From Arthrobacter liuii (GTDB lineage: Bacteria; Actinomycetota; Actinomycetes; Actinomycetales; Micrococcaceae), in assembly GCF_014639275.1 (NCBI RefSeq), contig NZ_BMFW01000005.1:124001-188000 (forward strand): 64,000 nt of DNA, read 5' to 3'. Every line of letters starts with the position of its first letter. Position 1 is the first letter of the stretch. Positions 8,634 through 20,005 of the stretch are shown here, piece after piece. The translations under genes and the position numbers were made by a program. Under the pieces are notes generated by a model. The model was not told the origin of the DNA, ran no database searches, and was given only the letters and a program-made list of their open reading frames with translations.

Positions 8634-8852
8634 ATGGAAGGCTCCATCAACGGCTCCCTCAACCTCATCGGCTATGGCCTCTCGGCTATCGGCGGTGGTA
8701 TCGGTGTGGGTCTCGTGTTCGCTGCCTACATCAACGGCGTTGCCCGCCAGCCGGAAGCCCAGCGCGTCCTGCAGCCGATCGCATTCCTTGGCCTGGCGCT
8801 GACCGAAGCACTCGCCATCCTGGGTCTCGTCTTCGCTTTCGTTCTCAAGTAA
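8634..8852 (+). CDS. atpE: F1Fo ATP synthase subunit c
   Basis: A 72-aa two-helix hairpin that oligomerises into the proton-driven rotor ring. The ion-binding carboxylate is the glutamate in [10 protein letters not shown] of helix 2, and the polar loop is ARQPEAQ. Helix 1 keeps the glycine-rich GGGIGVG pattern. There is no Gln/Ser/Thr set for Na+ around the glutamate, so a proton-type ring is expected. ATG 8634 is chosen because GAAAGGA lies just upstream; an in-frame TTG at 8619 overlaps that ribosome site. This subunit is the diarylquinoline target in mycobacteria. Confidence 0.98.
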   Translation: MEGSINGSLNLIGYGLSAIGGGIGVGLVFAAYINGVARQPEAQRVLQPIAFLGLALTEALAILGLVFAFVLK

Positions 8853-8903
8853 ACCTTCAGAACTTCAGCGAACATTCAGAACCGAGTAGATAAGGACGGG
8901 TGA

Positions 8904-9457
<554 letters not shown>

Positions 9458-9458
<1 letters not shown>

Positions 9459-10285
9459 TGGCAGGCGTATCGAGCGAATCGCTGGCAACAGCGCTGGCAG
9501 AGTTGGAAGCAAAGCTTCCGACGGCGTCGCTTCAGCTGGCAAAGGAACTCTTCGGAATTCTGGGAATGGTGGACAGCTCGGCTGGCTTGCGCCGCGCCCT
9601 GACTGACCCGTCCCGCAACGGTGACGAAAAGTCAGCGCTGGTCAAGCAGCTGGTTGGCGGAAAAGTCTCCGCTGATGCTGCGGACATCGCAGGCGGACTG
9701 GCCAGCTCACGCTGGGCAAACGCCCGTGATATCGGCGATGCACTCGAGACTCTTGCCGCAACGGTGGTCATTTCCGTTGCTGAAAACAAGTCGGCCGTTT
9801 CTGCCTCCGGAATCACTGGCCTGGAAGAACTGGAGAACGACCTGTTCTCCTTCAACCAGGCTGTTGCCTCCAGCCACGAGGTACAACGTGCTCTGTCCGA
9901 ACCACAGGCCAGCAGTGCAGCCAAGGTTGCACTTGCGGAGAAGCTTGTGCCCGGCGCCAGTGAGGAAGCAAAAGTCCTCATTGCCCAGGCTGTGACCCAG
10001 CCCCGCGGCATCAAGCCCACCCGGCTGGTGCAGCGGTTCGCCGAGCTGGCAGCTAAGCGGCAACAGCGCTGGATTGCAACGGTCAGCGTGACCCGTCCTT
10101 TGACCCAGACGCAGCTGGCACGCCTCCAGGCGGGCCTGAATGCCCTGTACGGACGGGAACTGAAGGTCAACGTAAATGTTGACCCGGCACTCATTGGCGG
10201 CATCCGCGTCCAGATTGGTGATGAAGTGCTTGACGCTTCGGTCCTCACCAAACTGGGCGAGCTGCAGCGCCAGCTGGCCGGCTAG
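9458..10285 (+). CDS. atpH: F1Fo ATP synthase subunit delta
   Basis: The 275-aa OSCP-type subunit that ties the b-stalk to the crown of F1. The N-terminal helical bundle and the C-terminal conserved segment (ALYGRELKVNVNVDPALIGGIRVQIGDEVLDASV) are recognisable. It is about 90 residues longer than the E. coli protein (177 aa), which is usual for actinobacteria, where a duplicated or extended N-terminal region is common. Start ATG 9458 overlaps the atpF stop by one base. Confidence 0.95.
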
Positions 10286-10363
10286 CCGGACAAGCACAAC
10301 CAAACTGATAGAAACCCCGGTCACCGTTTGCGGTGATCACAAACAGGAGAGCAGGGACTGCAG

Positions 10364-12001
10364 ATGGCCGAATTGACCATCAACGCCGACGACGTCCGTA
10401 ATGCGCTGAACGAGTTCGCGGCGTCCTACGAACCCGGGAACGCAGAGCGCGTAGAGGTCGGCCGCGTAACCACCGCTAGTGACGGCATCGCCCGTGTTGA
10501 GGGCCTTCCCTCGGTCATGGCGAACGAGCTGCTGCGTTTCGAGGACGGCACCCTGGGCCTGGCCCAGAACCTTGACGTCCGCGAGATCGGCGTCATCGTC
10601 CTCGGCGACTTCACCGGCATCGAAGAAGGCCAGGAAGTCCACCGGACCGGACAGGTTCTGTCCGTTCCCGTTGGCGACGCCTTCCTTGGCCGCGTCGTTG
10701 ACCCGCTGGGCGTGCCCATCGACGACCTCGGCGAGATCAAGGCCGAGACCACCCGCGCACTGGAGCTGCAGGCGCCGGGCGTGACCCAGCGCAAGTCGGT
10801 CCACGAGCCGATGCAGACCGGCCTCAAGGCCATCGACGCGATGATCCCGATCGGCCGCGGCCAGCGCCAGCTGATCATTGGTGACCGCCAGACCGGCAAG
10901 TCGGCCATCGCGATCGACACCATCATCAACCAGAAGGCCAACTGGGCTTCCGGCGATGTCAACAAGCAGGTCCGCTGCATCTACGTCGCCATTGGCCAGA
11001 AGGCGTCCACGATTGCCGCCATCCGCCAGACCCTCGAGGACAACGGCGCGCTGGAGTACACCACCATCGTGGCGTCACCCGCCTCCGACCCCGCAGGCTT
11101 CAAGTACCTGGCACCGTACGCAGGCTCGGCCATCGGCCAGCACTGGATGTACGGCGGCAAGCATGTCCTGATCGTGTTCGATGACCTGTCCAAGCAGGCC
11201 GAAGCCTACCGCGCCGTGTCGCTGCTGCTGCGCCGCCCGCCGGGACGCGAAGCCTACCCGGGCGACGTCTTCTACCTGCACTCCCGCCTGCTGGAGCGTT
11301 GCGCAAAGCTCTCCGACGAGCTCGGAGCCGGCTCCATGACGGGCCTGCCGCTGATCGAGACCAAGGCGAACGACGTTTCCGCCTACATCCCGACCAACGT
11401 CATCTCCATCACGGACGGCCAGATCTTCCTGCAGTCCGACCTCTTCAACGCCAACCAGCGCCCCGCTGTTGACGTGGGTGTCTCGGTGTCCCGCGTCGGC
11501 GGTGCCGCCCAGGTGAAGTCCATGAAGAAGGTCTCCGGTACCTTGAAGCTGGACCTCGCCCAGTACCGCGACATGCAGGCGTTCGCGATGTTTGCCTCCG
11601 ACCTGGACGCAGCATCCCGCCAGCAGTTGACCCGTGGTGCCCGCCTGATGGAACTGCTCAAGCAGGGCCAGTACTCGCCGTTCCCGGTCGAGGACCAGGT
11701 CGTCTCGATCTGGGCCGGCACCAACGGCTACCTGGATGACGTTCCGGTGGAGGACATCAGCCGCTTTGAGGCTGAGTTCCTGGAGCACCTGCGCCACAAG
11801 TCCTCCATCCTGACCACGCTGGCCCAGACCAACGTGCTGGACGACGACACCGTTGCAGCCTTGAAGTCCTCGATCGTGGACTTCAAGAAGGGCTTCTTCG
11901 GCGAGGGTGACAACCGTTTGGTAGGCGCCGGCCACGAGGAGTACGACGCTATCTCCGAGGGCGAAGTCGACCAGGAAAAGATCGTCAAGCAGAAGCGCTA
12001 G
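10364..12001 (+). CDS. atpA: F1Fo ATP synthase subunit alpha
   Basis: The 545-aa regulatory nucleotide-binding subunit of F1. Walker A is GDRQTGKSA near residue 171, Walker B is LIVFDDL near residue 271, and the arginine finger lies in the conserved [13 protein letters not shown] region near residue 375. The C-terminal tail past about residue 515 ([17 protein letters not shown]) is an actinobacterial extension like the one reported to limit ATP hydrolysis in mycobacterial alpha, though equivalence here is inference. CAGGAGAGCAGG precedes ATG 10364. A strong hairpin follows the stop. Confidence 0.98.
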   Translation: MAELTINADDVRNALNEFAASYEPGNAERVEVGRVTTASDGIARVEGLPSVMANELLRFEDGTLGLAQNLDVREIGVIVLGDFTGIEEGQEVHRTGQVLSVPVGDAFLGRVVDPLGVPIDDLGEIKAETTRALELQAPGVTQRKSVHEPMQTGLKAIDAMIPIGRGQRQLIIGDRQTGKSAIAIDTIINQKANWASGDVNKQVRCIYVAIGQKASTIAAIRQTLEDNGALEYTTIVASPASDPAGFKYLAPYAGSAIGQHWMYGGKHVLIVFDDLSKQAEAYRAVSLLLRRPPGREAYPGDVFYLHSRLLERCAKLSDELGAGSMTGLPLIETKANDVSAYIPTNVISITDGQIFLQSDLFNANQRPAVDVGVSVSRVGGAAQVKSMKKVSGTLKLDLAQYRDMQAFAMFASDLDAASRQQLTRGARLMELLKQGQYSPFPVEDQVVSIWAGTNGYLDDVPVEDISRFEAEFLEHLRHKSSILTTLAQTNVLDDDTVAALKSSIVDFKKGFFGEGDNRLVGAGHEEYDAISEGEVDQEKIVKQKR

Positions 12002-12010
12002 TTCCGCAGC

Positions 12011-12047
12011 GCCGGGTGTGCCGGACCAACGGTCCGGCACACCCGGC
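12011..12047 (+). other. Intercistronic hairpin between atpA and atpG
   Basis: A perfect 17-bp inverted repeat: GCCGGGTGTGCCGGACC at 12011-12027, loop AAC, and its complement at 12031-12047. It fills most of the 71-nt gap between atpA and atpG. There is no T-run after it, so a simple intrinsic terminator is unlikely inside an essential operon; partial attenuation, RNase-stop or 3'-end stabilisation of the atpA part of the message are more plausible. Confidence 0.85.
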
Positions 12048-12072
12048 TACGGAATGTTAGGAAAGGATAAGT

Positions 12073-14500
<2,428 letters not shown>

Positions 14501-14501
14501 T

Positions 14502-14786
14502 ATGGCTGAGCTTGAGGTTGAGATTGTCGCAGCGGACCACTTCGTGTGGTCCGGAGCGGCCAAGATGGTCAAGGCCCGCACCAGCGATGGTGAGATCGGA
14601 ATCCTGCCCGGCCACTCGCCCCTGCTGGCGATCCTGGCCGAGGGTGAACTGGCCATCCAGCCAGTGTCCGGCGACCGTATTGCGGTGGATGTGGACGGTG
14701 GATTCTTCTCCGTTGACAACAACCGTGTGGTGATCGTTGCTGACAACGCCCAGCTGGGCGGCTCGGCTACCGCTGGGATTCGCTAG
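14502..14786 (+). CDS. atpC: F1Fo ATP synthase subunit epsilon, lacking the C-terminal helical domain
   Basis: A 94-aa subunit consisting only of the N-terminal beta-sandwich (ELEVEIVAADHFVWSGAAKMV... GEIGILPGHSPLLAIL...). The E. coli protein is about 139 aa and has a C-terminal two-helix domain that inhibits ATP hydrolysis; here the reading frame stops after ATAGIR, right where those helices would begin. The start lies one base after the atpD stop. Loss or shortening of this domain occurs in other actinobacteria and implies that inhibition, if any, works another way. Confidence 0.95.
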   Translation: MAELEVEIVAADHFVWSGAAKMVKARTSDGEIGILPGHSPLLAILAEGELAIQPVSGDRIAVDVDGGFFSVDNNRVVIVADNAQLGGSATAGIR

Positions 14787-14796
14787 CACGACCTTG

Positions 14797-15228
14797 ATGG
14801 ACGCTCCGGGTATTTCGTTCATCGCACTGGCAGTTGCGTTCGGACTGCTGATTTTTGCACTGTGCCTTTCGGGGGCACGCCGCTTCAACCTGCGGCGTGC
14901 CCTAGGCACAGTGGACGCCTCCATTTGCGTTGCTGGAAACAGCTGGCAGATGGGGGTTTGTCGTTATCAGGACAACGACCTTGAATGGTTCAGGCTCATC
15001 TCGCTGAGTGTCCGCCCCAAGTACACGTTCAGGCGCAGTTCCCTTGAGCTGCTGGGGCGACGGAAGCCCACAGAAGCTGAGGCCGTCAAGGTCCAGCCGG
15101 ACGTGGTGATTGTCGAACTCCGGTACGAGGGGCAGGACTTGTACCTCGCCATGAAGTTCGACGCATATACGGGTCTTTCATCGTGGCTGGAAGCGGGTCC
15201 GGTCATCGGTGTGGGGACCTGGCGCTAG
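14797..15228 (+). CDS. DUF2550 family membrane-anchored protein
   Basis: A 143-aa protein with one N-terminal membrane helix (about residues 6-24, FIALAVAFGLLIFALCL) followed by a cytoplasmic beta-rich domain. DUF2550 proteins are encoded right after atpC across actinobacteria (mycobacterial Rv1312 position), which supports the call; their function is unknown. ATG 14797 or the adjacent TTG 14794 could start it; no clear ribosome site is visible, so coupling to atpC, 10 nt upstream, is likely. A large nested stem-loop lies inside its codons at 14858-14913. Confidence 0.85.
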   Translation: MDAPGISFIALAVAFGLLIFALCLSGARRFNLRRALGTVDASICVAGNSWQMGVCRYQDNDLEWFRLISLSVRPKYTFRRSSLELLGRRKPTEAEAVKVQPDVVIVELRYEGQDLYLAMKFDAYTGLSSWLEAGPVIGVGTWR

Positions 15229-15233
15229 CGGAC

Positions 15234-16562
15234 GTGGACTGGCTTTTAGACATCCGGCTTACGGACGGTCCGTTGTACTGGACTGTCCTGGTATTGGGAG
15301 TGGGCGGAGCTGCCTATCTTCTGGTGCCACCCTGGCGCGCCTCCGAAACCGCTGCCCTTCGGATCCGGGCGTGGGCAATCCGCATCCTTCTCGCCCTAGC
15401 CGCAGCGTTCGCGCTGGTGGCAACCGTCCACTGGGTAATGATTAACGTCCTTACCGTTTTTCCGGAGTTGGTCCCGGACCCAGTTTTGCTATGGTTCGTC
15501 CCCGGTGTTGCGGCCGTCATCGTGGGAATTCTCAGATTGCCGCGCACCGATTGGGCCCATTACTGGGGAGGGGTCCTCGCCGCGCTGCTGGTGGTGTTGT
15601 TATCCGCGATCCAAATCAACGCCTACTTTGGCCTGAACCGCACGGTCAGTGATCTGCTGGGCACCGCTCTGGCCCGGATTCCGGTGCTGGAACAGGACCT
15701 GATGCGGCACCCGGGAGAGTCCGACGGCGTGCCCCTTCAAGGCTGGAAGCCAAACGGCGATTTGCCGGCCGGCGGCGTCCTCCGTAAGGCATCGATTCCC
15801 GGGACGGATTCCGGGATGAACACCCGCGACGCCTACATTTACCTTCCGCCGGCGTATTTTGCCGCCAACCGGCCCGCGCTGCCGGTAATGGTCCTGGTGG
15901 CAGGGCAACCGGGTGGCCCGGCCGACTGGCTAACCGGCGGCGCAATCCGCGGCCACATGGATTCGTTCGCTGCAGGCCACGGCGGCGTAGCCCCCGTGGT
16001 GGTCATCCCGGATCCCAATGGGTCGCAATCCGCGAATACCATGTGTATGGACAGTAAAATTGCCAAGGCCGATACGTACCTTTCCCGGGACGTGCCCCGA
16101 TGGATCAGCACCACCCTGGCCGTCGATACCGACCACAAGCACTGGGCCATTGGTGGCTTCTCATTCGGGGGGACGTGCGCGGTGCAGATGGGAACCAGGC
16201 ACCCGGACATTTACGCGGACGTGCTCGCGTTTTCCAGCGAAGCTGAACCCGCCATCGCCAAGGAACGGCAAAAGACCGTTGACGCCGCCTTCCCGGGCCA
16301 TCCGGATGAATTCCTCAAGCAGACTCCACTGGAGATCATGAAACACCAACGGTTCGAGTCCAGCGGCATGTACTTGACTGCCGGCCAAAACGATCCGGAG
16401 TTCGTGGGGAACGTCCATACGCTGGCTGCTGCAGCAGAAAATGCGGGCTTCACCGTCCAGGCGCACGAGGTGGAGCACACCGGCCACTCCTGGGATACCT
16501 CGTCCAAGCGCTTCGCGGACGCACTGCAGTTCCTGGGTAAGCAATGGGGACTGCAGTGGTAA
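15234..16562 (+). CDS. Membrane-anchored esterase-fold (alpha/beta) hydrolase
   Basis: A 442-aa protein with four N-terminal membrane helices (about residues 11-30, 40-65, 75-92, 100-122) and an extracytoplasmic esterase/antigen-85-like domain. The catalytic set is readable: nucleophile serine in GGFSFGGT, acid in TAGQNDPEF, and histidine in EHTGHSWD. GTG 15234 is preferred (5 nt after the previous stop); an earlier in-frame GTG at 15183 would overlap DUF2550 by 46 nt. It overlaps by 19 nt an MprF-type lipid aminoacyltransferase gene, as do the aminoacyl-phosphatidylglycerol hydrolases described in Enterococcus faecium and Corynebacterium. That pairing suggests it removes amino acids from lipids; this is inference. 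Confidence 0.8.
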   Translation: MDWLLDIRLTDGPLYWTVLVLGVGGAAYLLVPPWRASETAALRIRAWAIRILLALAAAFALVATVHWVMINVLTVFPELVPDPVLLWFVPGVAAVIVGILRLPRTDWAHYWGGVLAALLVVLLSAIQINAYFGLNRTVSDLLGTALARIPVLEQDLMRHPGESDGVPLQGWKPNGDLPAGGVLRKASIPGTDSGMNTRDAYIYLPPAYFAANRPALPVMVLVAGQPGGPADWLTGGAIRGHMDSFAAGHGGVAPVVVIPDPNGSQSANTMCMDSKIAKADTYLSRDVPRWISTTLAVDTDHKHWAIGGFSFGGTCAVQMGTRHPDIYADVLAFSSEAEPAIAKERQKTVDAAFPGHPDEFLKQTPLEIMKHQRFESSGMYLTAGQNDPEFVGNVHTLAAAAENAGFTVQAHEVEHTGHSWDTSSKRFADALQFLGKQWGLQW

Positions 16563-19171
16563 GCGCCAGGAAACCGGACCGCACCGTCGCCCTGATGTGG
16601 GCCGCCGTCGGACGCCCTGCAGTCCATCAGGGACTGAGTGCATTGAAATCAATGCCCTTCACCCTGGGTGTGGTTGTTGCCTTCCTGGCAACCGCTGCCC
16701 TGACCGGAAGCTTCCTGGCCGGACCGCCCGAGCAGCTCCTTGGACTGGCCTCGGTCAGCGGCCCCGGCCTGCGCGAGGGACAGTGGTGGTCAATGTTCAC
16801 AAGCCTCTTCTTCGCCACGAACCCGCTCGCCTACGTCACCGCGTCGCTGATGATCGTCATGCTGCTGGGCCTCGCAGAGCGCAAACTTGGCCGCCGGGCC
16901 GCCGTCGGCCTGTTCTTCGGAGGGCAGTTCGCGGCCGTCACCATATTCCTCCTGGTAACCCAGCTTGCAGTGTATGTGGCCGACGGCTGGCTGGACCGCA
17001 TGGCTAATGACAGCCTTATCGGCCCCTACGCCCCGGTGCTGACCGCAGGCCTGGCCGCCAGTGCCCGGATCACCCTGCTGTGGCAGCGCCGGCTCCGCAC
17101 CGTGGTGCTGTCCATCTCGATCCTGCTGGTCCTCTACGTAGGGCATGCCGAGACGGTGATCGGCCTCATCGGCGCCCTCCTTGGCCTCCTGGTGGGTTGG
17201 TGGATCCAGGGGGACCAGGGGCGCCTCCACCGGCACCGGTCCACCGGCCGGGAGACCAGGAACCTCTTGGCCCTCACGGTTGCCGTGTTTGCCGTGGGTC
17301 CCATCCTGACCGGAATCACGCGCGCCCCCACCGGTCCGCTGGCCCTGCTGCGCGACGTCGTGCTGAGTCCGATGCCCACGCTGAGCCAGCTGGTCTTCAA
17401 CTGCGGTGCCACTGTTGACGCCTCCTGCCTGGAAACGGGAAGGGGAGGGTTTGCCGGACCGTTTGGCCTGGCGCTGGCTGTGGTGCCGGTCATCCTGCTG
17501 CTGATCTGCGCGGACGGCATGCGCCGGGGCCGCCGGCTGGCCCTCAATATTGCCCTCGCCATCCAATTGGCTGTCACGGCGTTGGCGGCCGTCTACCTTG
17601 CCCTGTTCGCCCTTGTTCCATCGCGCCTTCAGGGCACGCATGCAACGCCACTGTCCTCGGCGTTCGCCCATGTGCTTCCACTGGTGGTTGTCCCACTGCT
17701 GCTGGCCATCATCCTGTGGCTCAACCGGCGCCAGTTCCGCGTGCAGACCCGCCCGGGCGCCCGGCGGGTGCTCGGAGTGGTGGTCTGCGGGACGTGGCTT
17801 GTCCTGGCCACTTCCTATACCGTTGCCTGGTTCTGGTCCGGTGGGCTGTCCCGTGACGGCGGGCTTCTGGGCCTTTTCGCCGAGTTGGCCCGGCAGTATG
17901 TTCCGGTGCCCATTCCGCAGCATTTCCGCCGGGTCTTCCCGGAGCGGGACAGTGCCGAAGCGCTGCTGTTCGCCTACTCAGGTCCCGTGTTCTGGGTTGT
18001 CGCGCTGGTGGCCGTATGGTGGGTGCTCGTGGGCCGGCACCACGGCCTGAACTTCGGGCGGCAGGACAGGAACCGTGCCCGGCGGTTGCTCCACCAGGGC
18101 GGTGGCCCGCTGTCCTGGATGGCACTGTGGGAGCCCAACACGTACTGGTTCAGCCCGGACGGGGCGGGTGCCATGGCGTTCCAGCAGCACGGGACCGTGG
18201 CCCTGACTTTGGGCGGTGCGTTCGGTGACCGCGGGGCCGAGCAGCGTGTGACAGAAGGATTCCTGGACTACTGCCGCAGCCAGGCATTGATCCCCGCGCT
18301 GTATTCCTGCGACGACACCATGTGGCCGGTGCTCAGGGAACGGGGCTTTTCCCGGGTGGCTGTGGCCCAGGAGACCCGGCTGGCGTTGGACGAACTCGAG
18401 TTCAAGGGCAAGGAATGGCAGAACGTGAGGACAGCCCTGAACCGTGCCGCGAAGCTGGGGGTCCACGCGGTCTGGGGCTCCTACCATTCGCTGCCGGCAG
18501 CGCTCCGGTCGAGGCTGAACGAAGTGTCCGAGGAGTGGGCGGCCGGGAAGTCTGTTCCGGAAATGGGCTTCACGCTCGGGGGAGTGGACGAGCTTGATGA
18601 CGAGGAGGTCCTCTGCTGCCTGGCAGTGGACGGCAACGGCGCGGTCCACGGCGTCACCAGCTGGCTTCCGGTGTACGACGGCGGGCGGCTGGTCAGCCGG
18701 ACACTGGACGTCATGCGCCGGGGAAGCGAGGGATTCCCGGGGGTGATGGAATTCCTGATTGCCTCGGCTGTGCTGGAGCTGCGGGATTCGGTGGACGTGA
18801 TCTCCCTGTCAGGTTCCCCGCTGGCCAGCCGTCCCGACCTGCAGCCCGACCGGGATGCGGACACAAGTGGCACGGGCGACGACAGCCCACCCGCGGTGGA
18901 TGAAGACCGGGAAGAGCCAGGTGCCACCGATGAGGGCGCGCAGAACCTGGTCAGGATCCTGGACCTGGTGGGACACGCGCTTGAGCCGGTCTATGGCTTC
19001 CGCTCCCTGGCGGCCTTCAAATCCCGCTTCAAGCCGGAGTACCGCGCGCTGTATCTGTACTACCAGGACCCTTTGCACCTGCCTGCCATCGGCAGGGCCC
19101 TGACCAGGGCCTACCTCCCCGGGTTGTCCCTGGCCCAGGGTGCGCGGCTGGTCCGGAAATTGGTGACCTGA
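16544..19171 (+). CDS. Pseudo-rhomboid plus DUF2156 (MprF-type) lipid aminoacyltransferase
   Basis: An 875-aa membrane protein. Residues about 30-210 resemble a rhomboid core (GQWWSMFTSLFF, a GLAERKLG-like loop, and YVGHAETVIGLIGALLG holding the TM6-type histidine near 201), but the catalytic GxSG is replaced by GPYAPVLTAG near residues 160-169. Further membrane helices run to about 495. The C-terminal part is the DUF2156/GNAT-like transferase that moves amino acids from aminoacyl-tRNA to phosphatidylglycerol, with KGKEWQNVRTALNRA, PEMGFTLGG and YGFRSLAAFKSRFKPEYR motifs. An acidic low-complexity loop interrupts it near residues 770-800. Start ATG 16544 overlaps the hydrolase; GTG 16556 is possible. 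The transferred amino acid is unknown. Confidence 0.85.
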   Translation: MGTAVVSARKPDRTVALMWAAVGRPAVHQGLSALKSMPFTLGVVVAFLATAALTGSFLAGPPEQLLGLASVSGPGLREGQWWSMFTSLFFATNPLAYVTASLMIVMLLGLAERKLGRRAAVGLFFGGQFAAVTIFLLVTQLAVYVADGWLDRMANDSLIGPYAPVLTAGLAASARITLLWQRRLRTVVLSISILLVLYVGHAETVIGLIGALLGLLVGWWIQGDQGRLHRHRSTGRETRNLLALTVAVFAVGPILTGITRAPTGPLALLRDVVLSPMPTLSQLVFNCGATVDASCLETGRGGFAGPFGLALAVVPVILLLICADGMRRGRRLALNIALAIQLAVTALAAVYLALFALVPSRLQGTHATPLSSAFAHVLPLVVVPLLLAIILWLNRRQFRVQTRPGARRVLGVVVCGTWLVLATSYTVAWFWSGGLSRDGGLLGLFAELARQYVPVPIPQHFRRVFPERDSAEALLFAYSGPVFWVVALVAVWWVLVGRHHGLNFGRQDRNRARRLLHQGGGPLSWMALWEPNTYWFSPDGAGAMAFQQHGTVALTLGGAFGDRGAEQRVTEGFLDYCRSQALIPALYSCDDTMWPVLRERGFSRVAVAQETRLALDELEFKGKEWQNVRTALNRAAKLGVHAVWGSYHSLPAALRSRLNEVSEEWAAGKSVPEMGFTLGGVDELDDEEVLCCLAVDGNGAVHGVTSWLPVYDGGRLVSRTLDVMRRGSEGFPGVMEFLIASAVLELRDSVDVISLSGSPLASRPDLQPDRDADTSGTGDDSPPAVDEDREEPGATDEGAQNLVRILDLVGHALEPVYGFRSLAAFKSRFKPEYRALYLYYQDPLHLPAIGRALTRAYLPGLSLAQGARLVRKLVT

Positions 19172-19203
19172 CGCGGCAACACCACACCACCGACAGCCGA
19201 ACC

Positions 19204-19359
19204 AACGCTCCATCACGTTCTGCAGCTTTTTCCTCGACGCTCCATCAGATCTTTTTTGAAGTCCGACGGCGGCGCGGAGGCAGGGCTTCGTCCGGAACCT
19301 TCCGCTGCCCACAAGTGATGGAGCGTTGAGGGGTTTGTTGCAGGAGGTGATGGAGCGTT
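19204..19359. repeat. Four-copy GTGATGGAGCGTT repeat in inverted pair arrangement
   Basis: The 13-mer AACGCTCCATCAC occurs at 19204-19216, as a variant GACGCTCCATCAG at 19236-19248, and in reverse complement (GTGATGGAGCGTT) at 19315-19327 and 19347-19359. Within each pair the copies start exactly 32 nt apart, so the whole is a 156-bp imperfect inverted repeat with arms of about 45 bp (left 19204-19248, right 19315-19359) around a 66-bp centre. No coding sequence covers it. It looks like a REP- or MITE-like intergenic element or a multi-site operator. Confidence 0.8.
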
Positions 19360-19418
19360 CCGGACCGCGGGTGGGGAACGCCAACCAGAAAAGTCGGATT
19401 TCCCATGCAGAATCGGAT

Positions 19419-19462
19419 AAAACAATTGGTCCCCGGCAATTCTGCCGGGGACCAATTGTTTT
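19419..19462. terminator. Bidirectional intrinsic terminator, 20-bp perfect stem
   Basis: AAAACAATTGGTCCCCGGCA at 19419-19438, loop ATTC, and its exact complement at 19443-19462 ending in TTTT. The A-run on one side and T-run on the other make it able to stop transcription from both strands. It lies 33 nt beyond the cspA stop on the minus strand and downstream of the convergent MprF-type gene. Confidence 0.92.
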
Positions 19463-19495
19463 GCCGACGGCCGCGGTAAGCGGCCGGGCGGGATA

Positions 19496-19699
19496 CTAGA
19501 CCAGCGTTACGCCGGTAGCCTGGGGACCCTTGGCGCCCTGGCCAATTTCGAACTGAACGCGCTGGTTCTCGTCGAGGGTCTTGAAGCCGCCGGTCTGGAT
19601 CTCGGAGTAGTGAACGAAGACATCGCCATCGGAGTCGTCCGGGGTGATGAAGCCGAAGCCCTTTTCAGCGTTGAACCACTTGACGGTTCCCTGTGCCAT
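19496..19699 (-). CDS. cspA: Cold-shock protein, CspA family
   Basis: A 67-aa single-OB-fold RNA chaperone with both RNA-binding motifs, KGFGFI (RNP1) and DVFVHY (RNP2), and the usual [17 protein letters not shown] start. It binds single-stranded RNA and DNA and melts mRNA structure. AGGAGA lies 6 nt before ATG 19699. A long non-coding leader on the minus strand carries a hairpin (19731-19749), as is common for csp mRNAs, and a 20-bp-stem terminator follows the stop. It stands alone as a single-gene unit. Confidence 0.97.
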   Translation of the reverse strand: MAQGTVKWFNAEKGFGFITPDDSDGDVFVHYSEIQTGGFKTLDENQRVQFEIGQGAKGPQATGVTLV

Positions 19700-20005
19700 T
19701 TATTTCTCCTCATTGTGGAACTTTTTAAGACCGGCACACCTCGTGCCGGCCTTGGTCACTCCGCGAGAAGAATCCTGGGTTGCCTTGTCCGAAAAAAGGT
19801 CCGGCGCTGCAGGAGCTTCGCGCTCGCAACATGTCTTGCGAGCATGAAAAACACCTACACAAAGACTGACATAAGAATTTCATGCCCGTTCCCGCAGGTC
19901 AACGGCTCGAACAGCAAAAAGGAAAAAATTTGGGTAAAAACCAGATGACGCAGAAGGCGGCAGAGAAACCGGCCAATTAGGTGCCCGAAGCAACAAAGGA
20001 AAAAC
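19700..20005 (-). promoter_or_regulatory. Long non-coding region upstream of cspA with leader hairpin
   Basis: This 306-nt stretch between cspA and nucS has no credible gene. Read on the minus strand it ends in an AT-rich leader with ribosome site GAGGAGA; a hairpin CCGGCAC/GTGCCGG (19731-19737 with 19743-19749, 5-nt loop) lies about 30 nt upstream of the start codon, followed by UUAAAAAG. The part nearest nucS is A-rich on the plus strand. The cspA promoter must lie here, but I cannot place it with confidence. Confidence 0.5.

Noticed and set aside
16544..17200. Active rhomboid protease
   Set aside because: The catalytic serine motif is absent, so only a pseudo-rhomboid fold can be claimed.
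19204..19359. Repeat array as a CRISPR or as a transposon end
   Set aside because: Only four copies, in opposite orientations, with no spacer pattern; no transposase and no visible target duplication. Kept as an unexplained repeat.
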